Position numbers and translations under genes: made by a program. The notes under the pieces are model-generated. The model had not been told where the DNA came from. It made no database searches and was given only the letters and a program-made list of their open reading frames with translations. 64,000 nt of DNA, from the NCBI GenBank assembly GCA_050309435.1, contig JBNRMJ010000020.1:62001-126000 (forward strand). Direction: 5' to 3'. This document shows positions 42,332 through 51,393 of the stretch, in pieces. This DNA comes from CAYXVJ01 sp050309435 (GTDB lineage Bacteria > Bacillota > Clostridia > Saccharofermentanales > Fastidiosipilaceae). The stretch's first letter is position 1. The number at the start of each line of letters is the position of its first letter.

Positions 42332-45300
42332 ATGCGTTTAATTTCACTAGTCATACAAGGATTCAAATCTTTTCCCGAGCGTACGCTTCTTGAGTTTCAC
42401 GAAGGCGTGACTGCGATTGTCGGGCCTAACGGTAGCGGAAAATCCAACGTTACCGACGCCATTCGCTGGGTTCTTGGCGAGCAGTCTGTTAAAACGCTAC
42501 GCGGCGATTCGATGCAAGATATCATTTTCTCGGGAACCTCTTCTCGTCGTTCGATGTCCTTTGCCGAAGTAACGATGAATATCGATAACAGCGACGGTCT
42601 TCTGAAGATCGATTTTGCCGAAGTTTCAATAACCCGCAGACTATATCGTTCGGGCGAGAGCGAGTATCTGATTAATCAGCAGCCGGTTCGATTGAAAGAT
42701 ATTAACAATCTCTTTATGGATACGGGTCTCGGAAAAGACAGCTACTCGATCATCGGTCAGGGTAAAGTCGATGAGATTTTATCCACCAAGTCCGAAGACA
42801 GACGGCGTGTATTCGAAGAAGCCGCCGGTATTCAGAAATATAAAACCAGACGAAACGATGCAGCCAGACGTCTCGAACATACCGAGGCAAACTTGACGCG
42901 CGTCAACGATATTCTGGCAGAGCTGGAAGGTCAGCTCGAACCGTTACGCAAGCAGTCCGAGACAGCCAAACGTTATTTGAATCTGCATAGTGAACTGCGA
43001 GAGCTGGATATAGCGCTCCTGAGTCACCAGATTCAAACAGCCAAAGAAAAACAAGAAGAGCTTGATGCCGATCTGAGCTTAACCCGCGCGGATTTGTCAG
43101 ACAGCCAGAAGAAACAGGAGCAACTTGATCTAGAGCAGCTTTCGGCTCGCGAAAGACTGGCGTTTTTGTCGGAAAGATTAAGGGAATTACGCGAGGAACG
43201 TAATCGTCTGACTGCCGAAGAAACACTGAGCAAACAAGAAGAAACAAGACTTTTGGAACGACGTCGGCAGCTGGAGCGTCGTTTGGGCGAACAAGGCGAA
43301 TCGGCAGAACAAATCGATCTTCATTTAAAGACATTAGAAGCGGATTTAAAGTCCCGCGAATCTCAACTTCTGGATATTGAGGCACAAGTGGACGAGGCTC
43401 GCCAGACCTTCGACCATTTGAGACATGCGCTGCGAGAACGTCAGGAAACGGTTCGAGAGATCGAATCTAGACTCGAGGCGCTCGAACGCGAGCAACAGCT
43501 TCAAACAGCAGAGAAAATCAGACTTCAGGGTCTGAAACTGCGACAGGAGAACGAGGCTGAACTGCTTCGTACTCAAGAAGAAGATCTGCGTCGGGAAATA
43601 ATGGAACTCGATCGTCAGAAAGACGATATCGAAACACGCCTGTCGACATGCCGGGAGATGCTGAATTCTCTGCGCCGCGACGACGAAAGACTGGCTGAAG
43701 AAAGCCGTTTGATTAATGAACGCATCGCAGCTCAGCGAAATAAACTGAAGGAATCGGAAGCAGGCGGACAGGCTCTGGCTCAGGATATTCGCAACAAGAG
43801 CTATCGCCTCGATACATTGCGGGAGTTGGAACGCAGCATGGAGGGTTATGCCGAACCGGTACGGAATATTTTACGTCGTGCCGAAGGCGATGCATCACTT
43901 CGTTCTTCCGTCCGCGGTGCCCTGGGTTCCTTATTGAAAGTGGAAGCCACGTATGAGATGGCAATCGAGATCGCTCTGGGCGCGAGCGTCCAGAATATCG
44001 TGGTGGATACAGCCCGTGCTGCCGGCAATATGATCGATCTGTTAAAACGAGAGCGCCTGGGTCGGGCCACATTTTTACCGATTGATACGATTCAAGCGAG
44101 ATATTTAGCCGAGCATGAGTTAAGGGAACTGGAAAACCTTCGCCGCAGAGGCTATATCGGAATTGCGTCCGATCTGGTCACTTACCCGGACGAGCTGGGC
44201 GGCATTATCAAGAATCTTCTGGGTCGTATTGTCATCGTCGATAATCTTGATAACGCACTGCTCATCGCCAGACAATTTCGTCAGAGCTTTCGGATCGTAA
44301 CCCTCGAAGGCGACGTGATGAATCCGGGCGGTTCGATGACCGGCGGTTACAATAAAAAGAAGAGTTCGGGCTTACTTGGACGCGGACGCGAGATTACGCG
44401 TTTGGAACAGGAAATTAACGAACTTTACCGTTTGCATAAGAGCGCTGAAGGCAATATAAGAACTCTGGAGTCCGAACTTCGGGATATCATCCGCGAGCAG
44501 GAAAAACTGCAGACTAGAGGCATGGAAATGGCTCAGTTAAAATCGCGTGAAGAAGCCCGCGAATCGGCTCTGCTCGAACAAGAAGCCAGCCTTATTCTAC
44601 GACGCAAGCAAAAGATCGAACAAGCAGGAGAACTGGAAGCCAGAGCCCTGCGCACGGAAAGCGGCAGCAGTCAGATTGATCTTCTGATAGAAGAGCTGGC
44701 TATTAAAGCAAAAGACATTTCAGAGGAACTATTACGCTGCGAAGCAGAACTGACAAAGCACAGCAATTTGCAGAGCGAGGCCAGAGACGAACTGGCCGAA
44801 GCGGATCTGAACCGTACGAGGCTAGAAGAAAGCTTTAGATCCGCCGGAGAAGTTTTAAACCATATCAGACGAGAATACGAAGGTCGCGAAAGAGAAGCCA
44901 AAGATGCCGCGATGCTTCGCGAACGAGCCGGTATCGAAATTTGTGATTTAGAGAAGCAAATCGAGGAGATCGGCATACAAGTCAAAATGGCAAAAGAAGC
45001 AATCGCCAACCAAGACAAAATGATCGAAGAGGCCGAACGTTCCAGACAGGAGCAGGATAGCTCGATTAATCGCTTGTATAAGGAAATAAGAGAGCAAAGC
45101 GAGACCAGCATGGCGCTGCAAACGCAAGTCGAACGTCTCGAGGTGCGAGCCGATAAACTCATACAGGATCAAGACGAAGCTCGCAGCCGACTATGGGAAG
45201 AATATGAGCTGACATCCCTGATGCTGCAGAAGAACGATTCTGAAGCAGAGGAAGAAGGCGATGATTTCGATCCTGCCGCGACAGCCAAAGAAATTGCCTC

Positions 45301-45922
45301 GCTTCGAGCTAAGATCCGTTCCCTGGGACCCGTCAATGTCGAAGCGATCGAAGATTACGAAAAGGTCGGCGAGCGTTATCATTTCCTCTGTGCTCAAAGA
45401 GACGATATCGCCGAAGCCAGAGAGCAACTTAATAAAGTGATAAACGAGCTGGTTTCTGCGATGCGCGATCAATTCCAAACCAACTTCGAGCTGATCCGCG
45501 AGTATTTCAGAGAAACTTTCCGCGAACTTTTCGGAGGCGGCGAGGCGGATATCACGCTGGAAGAAGGAGCGGACATCCTGGAAGGAAGTATTGAAATCAA
45601 GGCATCTCCGCCCGGTAAAAAACTGCAGAATATGCTGCTTTTGTCAGGCGGCGAACGCTCGCTTACTGCCATCGCGTTGCTCTTTGCCATTTTAAAACTG
45701 CGTCCCACACCGTTTTGTGTTCTCGACGAGATCGAAGCCGCTCTCGATGATGTAAATACGCTTCGTTTCACGGACTACATTCGCAGTTATAAGGAAAAGT
45801 CTCAGTTTATCATGGTCACTCACCGTAAAGGCACGATGGAATCGGCTGATATGATTTATGGTGTAACGATGCAGGAAAAAGGTGTGTCCAAGGTCTTATC
45901 CATGGTTCTCAGCGACGCCTGA
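42332..45922 (+). CDS. smc: Chromosome segregation protein SMC
   Basis: ATPase organising chromosomes with ScpA/ScpB. N-terminal head: Walker A GPNGSGKSN at 31-39 and YLINQQPVRLKDI. Long coiled coils (about 165-500 and 665-1010) flank a hinge near 510-650 (GYAEPVRNILRR, VEATYEMAIEIALGASVQNI, NPGGSMTGGYNKKK). C-terminal head: signature LLLSGGERSLTAIALLFAI and Walker B FCVLDEIEAALDDVN. Length 1196 fits. GAGGT precedes ATG 42332, two bases after rnc. Confidence 0.98.
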   Translation: MRLISLVIQGFKSFPERTLLEFHEGVTAIVGPNGSGKSNVTDAIRWVLGEQSVKTLRGDSMQDIIFSGTSSRRSMSFAEVTMNIDNSDGLLKIDFAEVSITRRLYRSGESEYLINQQPVRLKDINNLFMDTGLGKDSYSIIGQGKVDEILSTKSEDRRRVFEEAAGIQKYKTRRNDAARRLEHTEANLTRVNDILAELEGQLEPLRKQSETAKRYLNLHSELRELDIALLSHQIQTAKEKQEELDADLSLTRADLSDSQKKQEQLDLEQLSARERLAFLSERLRELREERNRLTAEETLSKQEETRLLERRRQLERRLGEQGESAEQIDLHLKTLEADLKSRESQLLDIEAQVDEARQTFDHLRHALRERQETVREIESRLEALEREQQLQTAEKIRLQGLKLRQENEAELLRTQEEDLRREIMELDRQKDDIETRLSTCREMLNSLRRDDERLAEESRLINERIAAQRNKLKESEAGGQALAQDIRNKSYRLDTLRELERSMEGYAEPVRNILRRAEGDASLRSSVRGALGSLLKVEATYEMAIEIALGASVQNIVVDTARAAGNMIDLLKRERLGRATFLPIDTIQARYLAEHELRELENLRRRGYIGIASDLVTYPDELGGIIKNLLGRIVIVDNLDNALLIARQFRQSFRIVTLEGDVMNPGGSMTGGYNKKKSSGLLGRGREITRLEQEINELYRLHKSAEGNIRTLESELRDIIREQEKLQTRGMEMAQLKSREEARESALLEQEASLILRRKQKIEQAGELEARALRTESGSSQIDLLIEELAIKAKDISEELLRCEAELTKHSNLQSEARDELAEADLNRTRLEESFRSAGEVLNHIRREYEGREREAKDAAMLRERAGIEICDLEKQIEEIGIQVKMAKEAIANQDKMIEEAERSRQEQDSSINRLYKEIREQSETSMALQTQVERLEVRADKLIQDQDEARSRLWEEYELTSLMLQKNDSEAEEEGDDFDPAATAKEIASLRAKIRSLGPVNVEAIEDYEKVGERYHFLCAQRDDIAEAREQLNKVINELVSAMRDQFQTNFELIREYFRETFRELFGGGEADITLEEGADILEGSIEIKASPPGKKLQNMLLLSGGERSLTAIALLFAILKLRPTPFCVLDEIEAALDDVNTLRFTDYIRSYKEKSQFIMVTHRKGTMESADMIYGVTMQEKGVSKVLSMVLSDA

Positions 45923-45956
45923 CAGTCTCGTTCACAGACAATAGAAAGGGATATAT

Positions 45957-46868
45957 ATGGGAATATTTGATAAATTTAAACAAGGCTTGCAAAAGACTCG
46001 TGATTTTATTGCAGGCGGTATGAAGCAAATCAGCCTGGCCAGCGGGCGCTTCGACGAAGAACAGCTCGACGAGCTTGAAATGATTCTCGTGCAGGCTGAC
46101 ATGGGAGCTGCTGCGACAGACGAGGTGATGGGTCGCTTAAGAGAAGAAATCCGTATAAGCCGCGATGATTCGGAAGCTCATGTCCGCTCGTATTTGAAAG
46201 ACGAGATTCTGCGCATTTTAGGTCCGAAAAGCGAACTGAAGCATATCGACGGAAAACTAAACATTATTATGATGGTCGGTGTCAACGGTACCGGTAAAAC
46301 CACGACCGCCGGCAAGCTTGCGCTACGTTACAAACAAGCCGGCAAACGGGTCATCCTCGCCGCCGCCGATACTTTTCGTGCCGCGGCAATCGAGCAGCTC
46401 GCCGTTTGGGCCGATCGCACCGGCTGTGAGATGATCAAACACGAGATGGGCTCTGACCCCGCAGCTGTTGTTTTCGATGCCGTTCAGGCAGCCAAAGCCA
46501 GAAAAGCAGATGTCCTGATCGTCGATACCGCCGGTCGCCTGCACAATAAGAAAAATCTGATGGATGAGCTAGCTAAGATGCGCCGCATTATCGACCGTGA
46601 AGCTGCGGATGCCACGATCGAAACTCTCCTGGTTATTGATGCAACATCGGGTCAAAATGCCATCATGCAGGCCCGGGTTTTTTCGGAAGTGGCCGATGTC
46701 ACGGGACTGGCGATCACAAAACTTGACGGAAACGCAAAAGGCGGCGTGGCGATTGCAGTGGCCTACGAAAGCAAAACACCTATTTATCTGGCCGGTCTTG
46801 GCGAGCAAGCCGATGACTTGATGGATTTTGATCCCGAGGCATTCGCGGAATCGCTTTTACCCTCATAG
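45957..46868 (+). CDS. ftsY: Signal recognition particle receptor FtsY
   Basis: GTPase that docks SRP-ribosome complexes at the membrane. NG domain only, 303 residues, without the long acidic A domain of E. coli FtsY, as usual in Firmicutes; the N-terminus has an amphipathic stretch (GIFDKFKQGLQKTRDFIAGG) suited to membrane contact. Motifs: G1 VGVNGTGKTTTAGKLA, DTFRAAAIEQLAVW, DTAGRLHNKKNLMDEL and TKLDGNAKGGVA. A strong hairpin follows. The usual ffh partner is not in the window. Confidence 0.97.
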   Translation: MGIFDKFKQGLQKTRDFIAGGMKQISLASGRFDEEQLDELEMILVQADMGAAATDEVMGRLREEIRISRDDSEAHVRSYLKDEILRILGPKSELKHIDGKLNIIMMVGVNGTGKTTTAGKLALRYKQAGKRVILAAADTFRAAAIEQLAVWADRTGCEMIKHEMGSDPAAVVFDAVQAAKARKADVLIVDTAGRLHNKKNLMDELAKMRRIIDREAADATIETLLVIDATSGQNAIMQARVFSEVADVTGLAITKLDGNAKGGVAIAVAYESKTPIYLAGLGEQADDLMDFDPEAFAESLLPS

Positions 46869-46913
46869 TTCCAAGTCAGCGGTCAAGATCAATACAAGAT
46901 CAATAGTAGAGAT

Positions 46914-46950
46914 AACGGGTTATCACATGCTCTGTGACAACCCGTTTAAT
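46914..46950. terminator. Terminator between convergent ftsY and dapL
   Basis: AACGGGTTATCACA (46914-46927), loop TGCTC with flanking bases, TGTGACAACCCGTT (46933-46946), then TTAATAATT: 13 of 14 pairs. Best suited to the plus strand; it lies 13 bases beyond the dapL 3' end and could also slow minus-strand transcription. A 10-base direct repeat, AAGATCAATA, occurs twice just upstream. Confidence 0.8.
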
Positions 46951-46962
46951 AATTAAAGTTCA

Positions 46963-48168
46963 TTAAACCAAAGTCTTAATTCGCCGTACGGCTTCCTGAC
47001 AATCTTCGTAACTGCCGAATGCCGATAAACGGATATAACCTTCGCCGTAATCGCCAAACCCGCTTCCGGGCGTGGTCACAAGATAAAGATTTTCCAAAAG
47101 GTAATCAAAGTAGGACCAGGAAGTATGGCCTTCGGGCACCTTAAGCCAGACATACGGTGCATTCTCGCCGCCGGAGACATCAAGACCGGCTTCGCTAAGG
47201 CTGTCGCGAAGCAGTTTTGCATTACGCTTGTAATAGTCAATCAGATCCCGGCATTGACGGCGGCCTTCTTCCGTGTAAAGTGCGGCTGCGGCTCGCTGAA
47301 CGGGATACGATACGCCGTTGAACTTCGTCGTCTGACGCCTGCTCCACAATCCGGACAGCGGTACGGGTTCTCTGCCTTCAACTTCGATCAGAACTGTAGC
47401 GGGAACGACCGTGTAACCGCAGCGAACACCTGTAAAACCTGCCGTCTTCGAGAAACTTCTGATTTCCACCGCACAGCGCTCTGCGCCGGGGATCTCATAT
47501 ATACTGCGAATGTTACCTTCGCTGACAAATGCTTCATATGCCCCGTCGTAAATCAATAACGCTTTATTGTCGAGACAGTAACGTACCCAGCTCTCCAGAA
47601 AATCGCGAGTGGCAATGGAGCCTGTCGGGTTGTTCGGCGAGCAGATATAAACCAGATCAAGCAGCGGCATCTCGCTTGTCGGCATAGGTAAATAGTTGTT
47701 GCCGGCATGGGCGGGAAGCCGGTGCAGATGAGATTTTCGGCCCTCCATTATATTGGTATCGACATAGACGGGGTAAACAGGATCTGCCACGCCTACTTCA
47801 AGTTCTCTGCCGAGGATATCAAGGAAATTTCCCGTGTCGCTCTTAGCACCGTCACTGACGAAGATATCGGCCGCCGTTATGTGAATGCCACGATCCTGAT
47901 AGTCGCCTTTGGCGATGGCTTCGCGAAGCCAGGGATAGCCTTGTTCGGGACCGTAGCCGTGGAAGTGTTCCGTGGTCGCCAGATCTTCTGCAGCCGCAAT
48001 CATGGCATCGACAGCAGTCCGGGGGATGGGCCGGGTGACATCGCCGATGCCCAAACGCAGTATTTTCATTTCTTTATGTGATTCCGAAAACGAGTTAACT
48101 TTACGGGCAATGTCCGTAAAGAGGTAAGAAGGCTCCAGTTCCAGGTAATGTTCATTAATCTTAATCAT
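46963..48168 (-). CDS. dapL: LL-diaminopimelate aminotransferase
   Basis: Converts tetrahydrodipicolinate directly to LL-DAP, bypassing the acylated route of lysine and peptidoglycan DAP synthesis. Fold-type I PLP enzyme: PLP lysine K241 in RSFSKTAGFTGVRCGYTVVP, YGPEQGYPWLREAIAKGDY, VSDGAKSDTGN and ICSPNNPTGS all match DapL rather than general aspartate aminotransferases. Length 401 is normal. On the minus strand AAAGGA lies 6 bases before the ATG (complement of 48166-48168). It is divergent from murT; the 154-base gap holds the promoters. Confidence 0.95.
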   Translation of the reverse strand: MIKINEHYLELEPSYLFTDIARKVNSFSESHKEMKILRLGIGDVTRPIPRTAVDAMIAAAEDLATTEHFHGYGPEQGYPWLREAIAKGDYQDRGIHITAADIFVSDGAKSDTGNFLDILGRELEVGVADPVYPVYVDTNIMEGRKSHLHRLPAHAGNNYLPMPTSEMPLLDLVYICSPNNPTGSIATRDFLESWVRYCLDNKALLIYDGAYEAFVSEGNIRSIYEIPGAERCAVEIRSFSKTAGFTGVRCGYTVVPATVLIEVEGREPVPLSGLWSRRQTTKFNGVSYPVQRAAAALYTEEGRRQCRDLIDYYKRNAKLLRDSLSEAGLDVSGGENAPYVWLKVPEGHTSWSYFDYLLENLYLVTTPGSGFGDYGEGYIRLSAFGSYEDCQEAVRRIKTLV

Positions 48169-48253
48169 GGTCGTCCTTTCGCGGCTATAAGTTTCTCCAT
48201 ATTTTACAGAAATACATCTCTGTTTTCCATATCATAGTAATTACGGGAAAGCA

Positions 48254-48262
48254 TGCTACAAT
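48254..48262 (+). promoter_or_regulatory. Extended -10 promoter before murT
   Basis: TGC-TACAAT (-10 at 48257-48262) without a good -35. A possible minus-strand promoter for dapL (TATGAT, complement of 48230-48235) lies beside it, so the two divergent promoters may overlap. Confidence 0.5.
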
Positions 48263-48322
48263 TTCATTAATCAAGATGAATTTCCCTGACTCTATCTTAT
48301 ATCAGTTCTAGGAGGAAATATA

Positions 48323-49714
48323 TTGAATCAGCTACGACATCATTTAGCGATCGGGCTGGGGCGCTCGACCGTTATGATCTTGCGGGCCCTGGGCCGCCAG
48401 GCATCGACACTGCCGGGTAAACTCTGCTTAAAATTCTCCCCGAACGCTCTGGCCGATCAGAGTGAAGGGCTGAATGTGATTTTAGTGACCGGGACAAATG
48501 GCAAGACAACTACGACATCGGTACTGACCAGGCTTCTGGAGACCTCTTTACCCGAGGGAACACGTATACATACCAATGAATTCGGTGCGAATCTGGCCAG
48601 TGGCATGATGACCACTTTGCTTAAAGCCAAACGCGGGGACTACGCCGTTTTGGAATGCGATGAAGGTGCCTTCGCCAGATATGCCGGCAGTTTAAAGCCC
48701 CGAGCCGTTGTGCTAACGAATATTTTCCGTGACCAGCTGGACCGCTACGGCGAACTGGATACCGTCCTGAAGTATCTAAGGAAAGGCTCGGTCGATGCGG
48801 GAGCCTCCTGTAAGATCGTGCTCTGCGGCGATGATCCCAATGTTGCTTCTATTGCTCGGGACGCATCCGGAAAGGCCTACTTCTTCGGTGTCGATTCGAG
48901 TGAATTGGATAATAGAAGCGATACGGCCAACCTTACCGATTCGGCCCACTGCCCGATTTGCGGTCAGACGCTGGACTACCGGGGACGCAGCATGAGTCAC
49001 CTGGGAGATTACCACTGCCCGGATTGCGATTACGGCCGTCCCTCGCTGAACTTGACCTTTAAACGCCTGAAGGAAGAAAAAAGTATTTCATTTCTAGCGA
49101 GACTTTCCGAACAAGAATCCGTTACGCTTGACAGTCCCTGGCCACTGGATGGTCTTTACAATGCATATAACGCAGCCGCCGCGGCATTGGCCGCGAAGCT
49201 TGTTTACGACGATTTCTCCGTCTCGGATCTTCGCAGCGGATTGGCACGCGTGAAACCGGCCTTCGGGCGTCTGGAACGCATTCCCTACGAAGGTAAAGAG
49301 GTTTGCTTCGTACTGGTGAAGAATCCCGCCGGTATCGAACAGGGGATACGTCTGGTCTGCGAGGCGGATGATGTCGCTTCGGTGATTTTCTTTCTGAATA
49401 ACAGAATCAATGACGGTGTTGATGTGTCGTGGATCTGGGATGCACCTTTCGAAAACTTTAGCTTGCCTGACGTTCCACTCGGAGCATCCGGCGAGAGAGC
49501 CGGTGATATGGCTCTTCGTCTGGATTATGCCTATGGTCCGGAGAAGGCGATCAAGGTGGAACGAAATGCTACGGCACTGGTGAAGCAATTCCTGGACGCC
49601 TGTCCGCCCGGGAAGACTGTATACCTTTTACCCAATTATTCAGCCATGATGGACCTGCGAAAAGAACTCGCGGAGCATCTCGGCTACGATAAAATAGTCG
49701 GTAAGGAGGCCTAA
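48323..49714 (+). CDS. murT: Lipid II isoglutaminyl synthase, MurT subunit
   Basis: With GatD, amidates the alpha-carboxyl of D-Glu in lipid II. Mur-ligase fold: P-loop VTGTNGKTTTTSVLTRLL (57-70), LECDEGAF, LTNIFRDQLDRYGELD. A Cys4 ribbon unique to MurT is present: CPICGQTLDYRGRSM and YHCPDCDYG near 210-237. The C-terminal DUF1727 domain follows. TTG 48323 is supported by AGGAGG (48310-48315) 7 bases upstream. 463 residues; two bases before gatD. Shared operon with gatD and an SDR gene. Confidence 0.96.
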   Translation: MNQLRHHLAIGLGRSTVMILRALGRQASTLPGKLCLKFSPNALADQSEGLNVILVTGTNGKTTTTSVLTRLLETSLPEGTRIHTNEFGANLASGMMTTLLKAKRGDYAVLECDEGAFARYAGSLKPRAVVLTNIFRDQLDRYGELDTVLKYLRKGSVDAGASCKIVLCGDDPNVASIARDASGKAYFFGVDSSELDNRSDTANLTDSAHCPICGQTLDYRGRSMSHLGDYHCPDCDYGRPSLNLTFKRLKEEKSISFLARLSEQESVTLDSPWPLDGLYNAYNAAAAALAAKLVYDDFSVSDLRSGLARVKPAFGRLERIPYEGKEVCFVLVKNPAGIEQGIRLVCEADDVASVIFFLNNRINDGVDVSWIWDAPFENFSLPDVPLGASGERAGDMALRLDYAYGPEKAIKVERNATALVKQFLDACPPGKTVYLLPNYSAMMDLRKELAEHLGYDKIVGKEA

Positions 49715-49716
49715 TC

Positions 49717-50520
49717 ATGCCGTTAAGCATTCAATACAATAACATCCGGCCGGAATTGCGCATTGTGCACTTATACCCGGATCTGCTGAATTTATACGGT
49801 GACATCGGGAACATTATTTCACTTACTCAGCGAGCCGGACGCCGCGGTATTAAGACGAAAGTGATTTCGAGAACGATCGGTGATCGGCTTATGGCAGAGG
49901 AATTTGATATTCTTTTTATCGGCGGAGGTCAGGACTCCCAGCAGTCCGTCGTTCAAGCAGACCTTCTCAAGACTAAATCTGAGGCCATCGCTCGTGCTGC
50001 AGAGAGCGGTAAAGTGATTCTGGCCATATGCGGAGGTTACCAGCTGCTGGGTAAACGGGTCGGCCTGCAAAACGGTGCAGAAATGACCGGTTTAGGGATC
50101 ATCGACGTCGAGACCAAAGTCGGTCAGGGACGCCTGATCGGAGATACGCTTTATCAAGCCGATTTTCTGGGTGACGGATCCGGATCAGAGATCAGGGATC
50201 CGGCGGATCCCAGACTTCTGATCGGCTTCGAAAATCACGGTTCGCGAACCTATTTAGGCAGCGGTGTCCGGCCGCTGGCCAAAGTCCTTTACGGCAAAGG
50301 CAACAACTCGGAAGATGGTTACGAAGGTGCGATGTGGAAACATGTGTTTTGTACGTATTCACATGGCAGTTTCCTGCCCAAGAATCCGGCCATGGCCGAT
50401 CATTTATTACAACTGGCAATGAGGGAGCATCTCGGGGATGATTTCGTTTTACCGGGGCTCGATCCCGGCTATGAACAGGAAGCGCGTCGCATGATGTGGG
50501 AGCGAATCAAAGAATCATGA
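49717..50520 (+). CDS. gatD: Lipid II isoglutaminyl synthase, glutaminase subunit GatD
   Basis: Class-I glutamine amidotransferase that delivers ammonia to MurT. The nucleophile is C105 in ILAICGGYQLLG; catalytic His is H216 in CTYSHGSFLPKNP. The N-terminus LYPDLLNLYGDIGNI is the GatD hallmark. Length 267 is slightly over the usual about 245. AAGGAGG lies just before its ATG. The stop overlaps the ATG of the SDR gene (ATGA). Together with DapL and MurJ this points to an amidated peptidoglycan. Confidence 0.95.
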   Translation: MPLSIQYNNIRPELRIVHLYPDLLNLYGDIGNIISLTQRAGRRGIKTKVISRTIGDRLMAEEFDILFIGGGQDSQQSVVQADLLKTKSEAIARAAESGKVILAICGGYQLLGKRVGLQNGAEMTGLGIIDVETKVGQGRLIGDTLYQADFLGDGSGSEIRDPADPRLLIGFENHGSRTYLGSGVRPLAKVLYGKGNNSEDGYEGAMWKHVFCTYSHGSFLPKNPAMADHLLQLAMREHLGDDFVLPGLDPGYEQEARRMMWERIKES

Positions 50521-51290
50521 GTTTATTTCTAAACGAAGAAGACAATTACCGTCCGGAATTCTGCCATATATTCATTACCGGAGCATCCGGCGGCATCGGA
50601 CGAGCCGTCGCCAAACGTATGGCAGCGCCAAACGTTGCTTTGTCGCTTCTGGCTATGCGCCATCCCGATAAACTTTCAGACTTGGAGACCGAGCTCGAAA
50701 GCCTCGGAGCCAAGGTTTTGATTCTGCAGGCAGATATCAGTCAAAGAGAGCAGCTCGAGACGGTTTATCGGAAAGCAACACAGTGCTTCGGTCCACCGGC
50801 CGTCTTGATAAACTCTGCGGGAATCGCACAACAAAAGCTCTTTACCGAGATCAGCCGGGAAGATTGGCAGAAAATGCTGGATGTTCATCTGACAGGCACC
50901 TTTTATGCCAGTCAGATGGCTGCCCGTGACATGATTCGCCGGCATTACGGCCGCATCATCAACATTTCGTCGATGTGGGGCGAATCGGGTGCATCCATGG
51001 AAGTACACTATTCGACGGTAAAAGCAGGTATCATCGGCTTTACCAAAGCGCTTGCCAAAGAGCTGGGGCCCAGCGGGATTACCGTAAATTGCGTGACGCC
51101 GGGATTGATCGAAACTGATATGAATGCGAATTTGTCCGAAGAGGTTTTGAGCGGCTTATGTAACGAGACACCACTTGGCCGGCAGGGTCAGCCTATGGAT
51201 GTTGCGTCCGCCGTAGCCTTTTTGGCCTCCGACGAAGCGTCCTTTATTACGGGCAGCGTGTTGGCGGTAAACGGCGGCTATCTGACCTGA
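50517..51290 (+). CDS. ymfI: SDR-family reductase, EF-P 5-aminopentanone reductase (YmfI)-like
   Basis: Short-chain dehydrogenase of 257 residues. Rossmann motif FITGASGGIGRAVAKRM near 19-36; catalytic Ser152, Tyr165, Lys169 in NISSMWGESGASMEVHYSTV then K. The S-x-W-G-x-x-G-A-S block before the catalytic Tyr is what I associate with YmfI, which finishes the 5-aminopentanol modification of EF-P in B. subtilis; ordinary FabG has a different block there. ATG 50517 (overlapping the gatD stop) is preferred over an in-frame GTG at 50496. EF-P is not in this window, so the role is inferred; a FabG-type 3-oxoacyl reductase is the alternative. Confidence 0.65.
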   Translation: MSLFLNEEDNYRPEFCHIFITGASGGIGRAVAKRMAAPNVALSLLAMRHPDKLSDLETELESLGAKVLILQADISQREQLETVYRKATQCFGPPAVLINSAGIAQQKLFTEISREDWQKMLDVHLTGTFYASQMAARDMIRRHYGRIINISSMWGESGASMEVHYSTVKAGIIGFTKALAKELGPSGITVNCVTPGLIETDMNANLSEEVLSGLCNETPLGRQGQPMDVASAVAFLASDEASFITGSVLAVNGGYLT

Positions 51291-51352
51291 GCGGGCAGCC
51301 TTTCAATATGTCTTTATCAGCACTTTGTCCCGAATTTAAGAGGCAATCGCTG

Positions 51353-51361
51353 TGCTATAAT
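51353..51361 (+). promoter_or_regulatory. Extended -10 promoter before the 51394 gene
   Basis: TGC-TATAAT with perfect -10 at 51356-51361, 33 bases before the start codon; -35 region weak (TTTAAG at 51335). Would drive the unknown gene and miaB-mutS-mutL-miaA. Confidence 0.65.
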
Positions 51362-51393
51362 TCTAAGGTACGATAGAAATGAGGTGGCCCTGA

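Noticed and set aside
44671..45162. Minus-strand open frame opposite smc coiled coil
   Set aside because: Ser/Leu-rich text is the expected mirror of Glu/Arg-rich coiled-coil codons.
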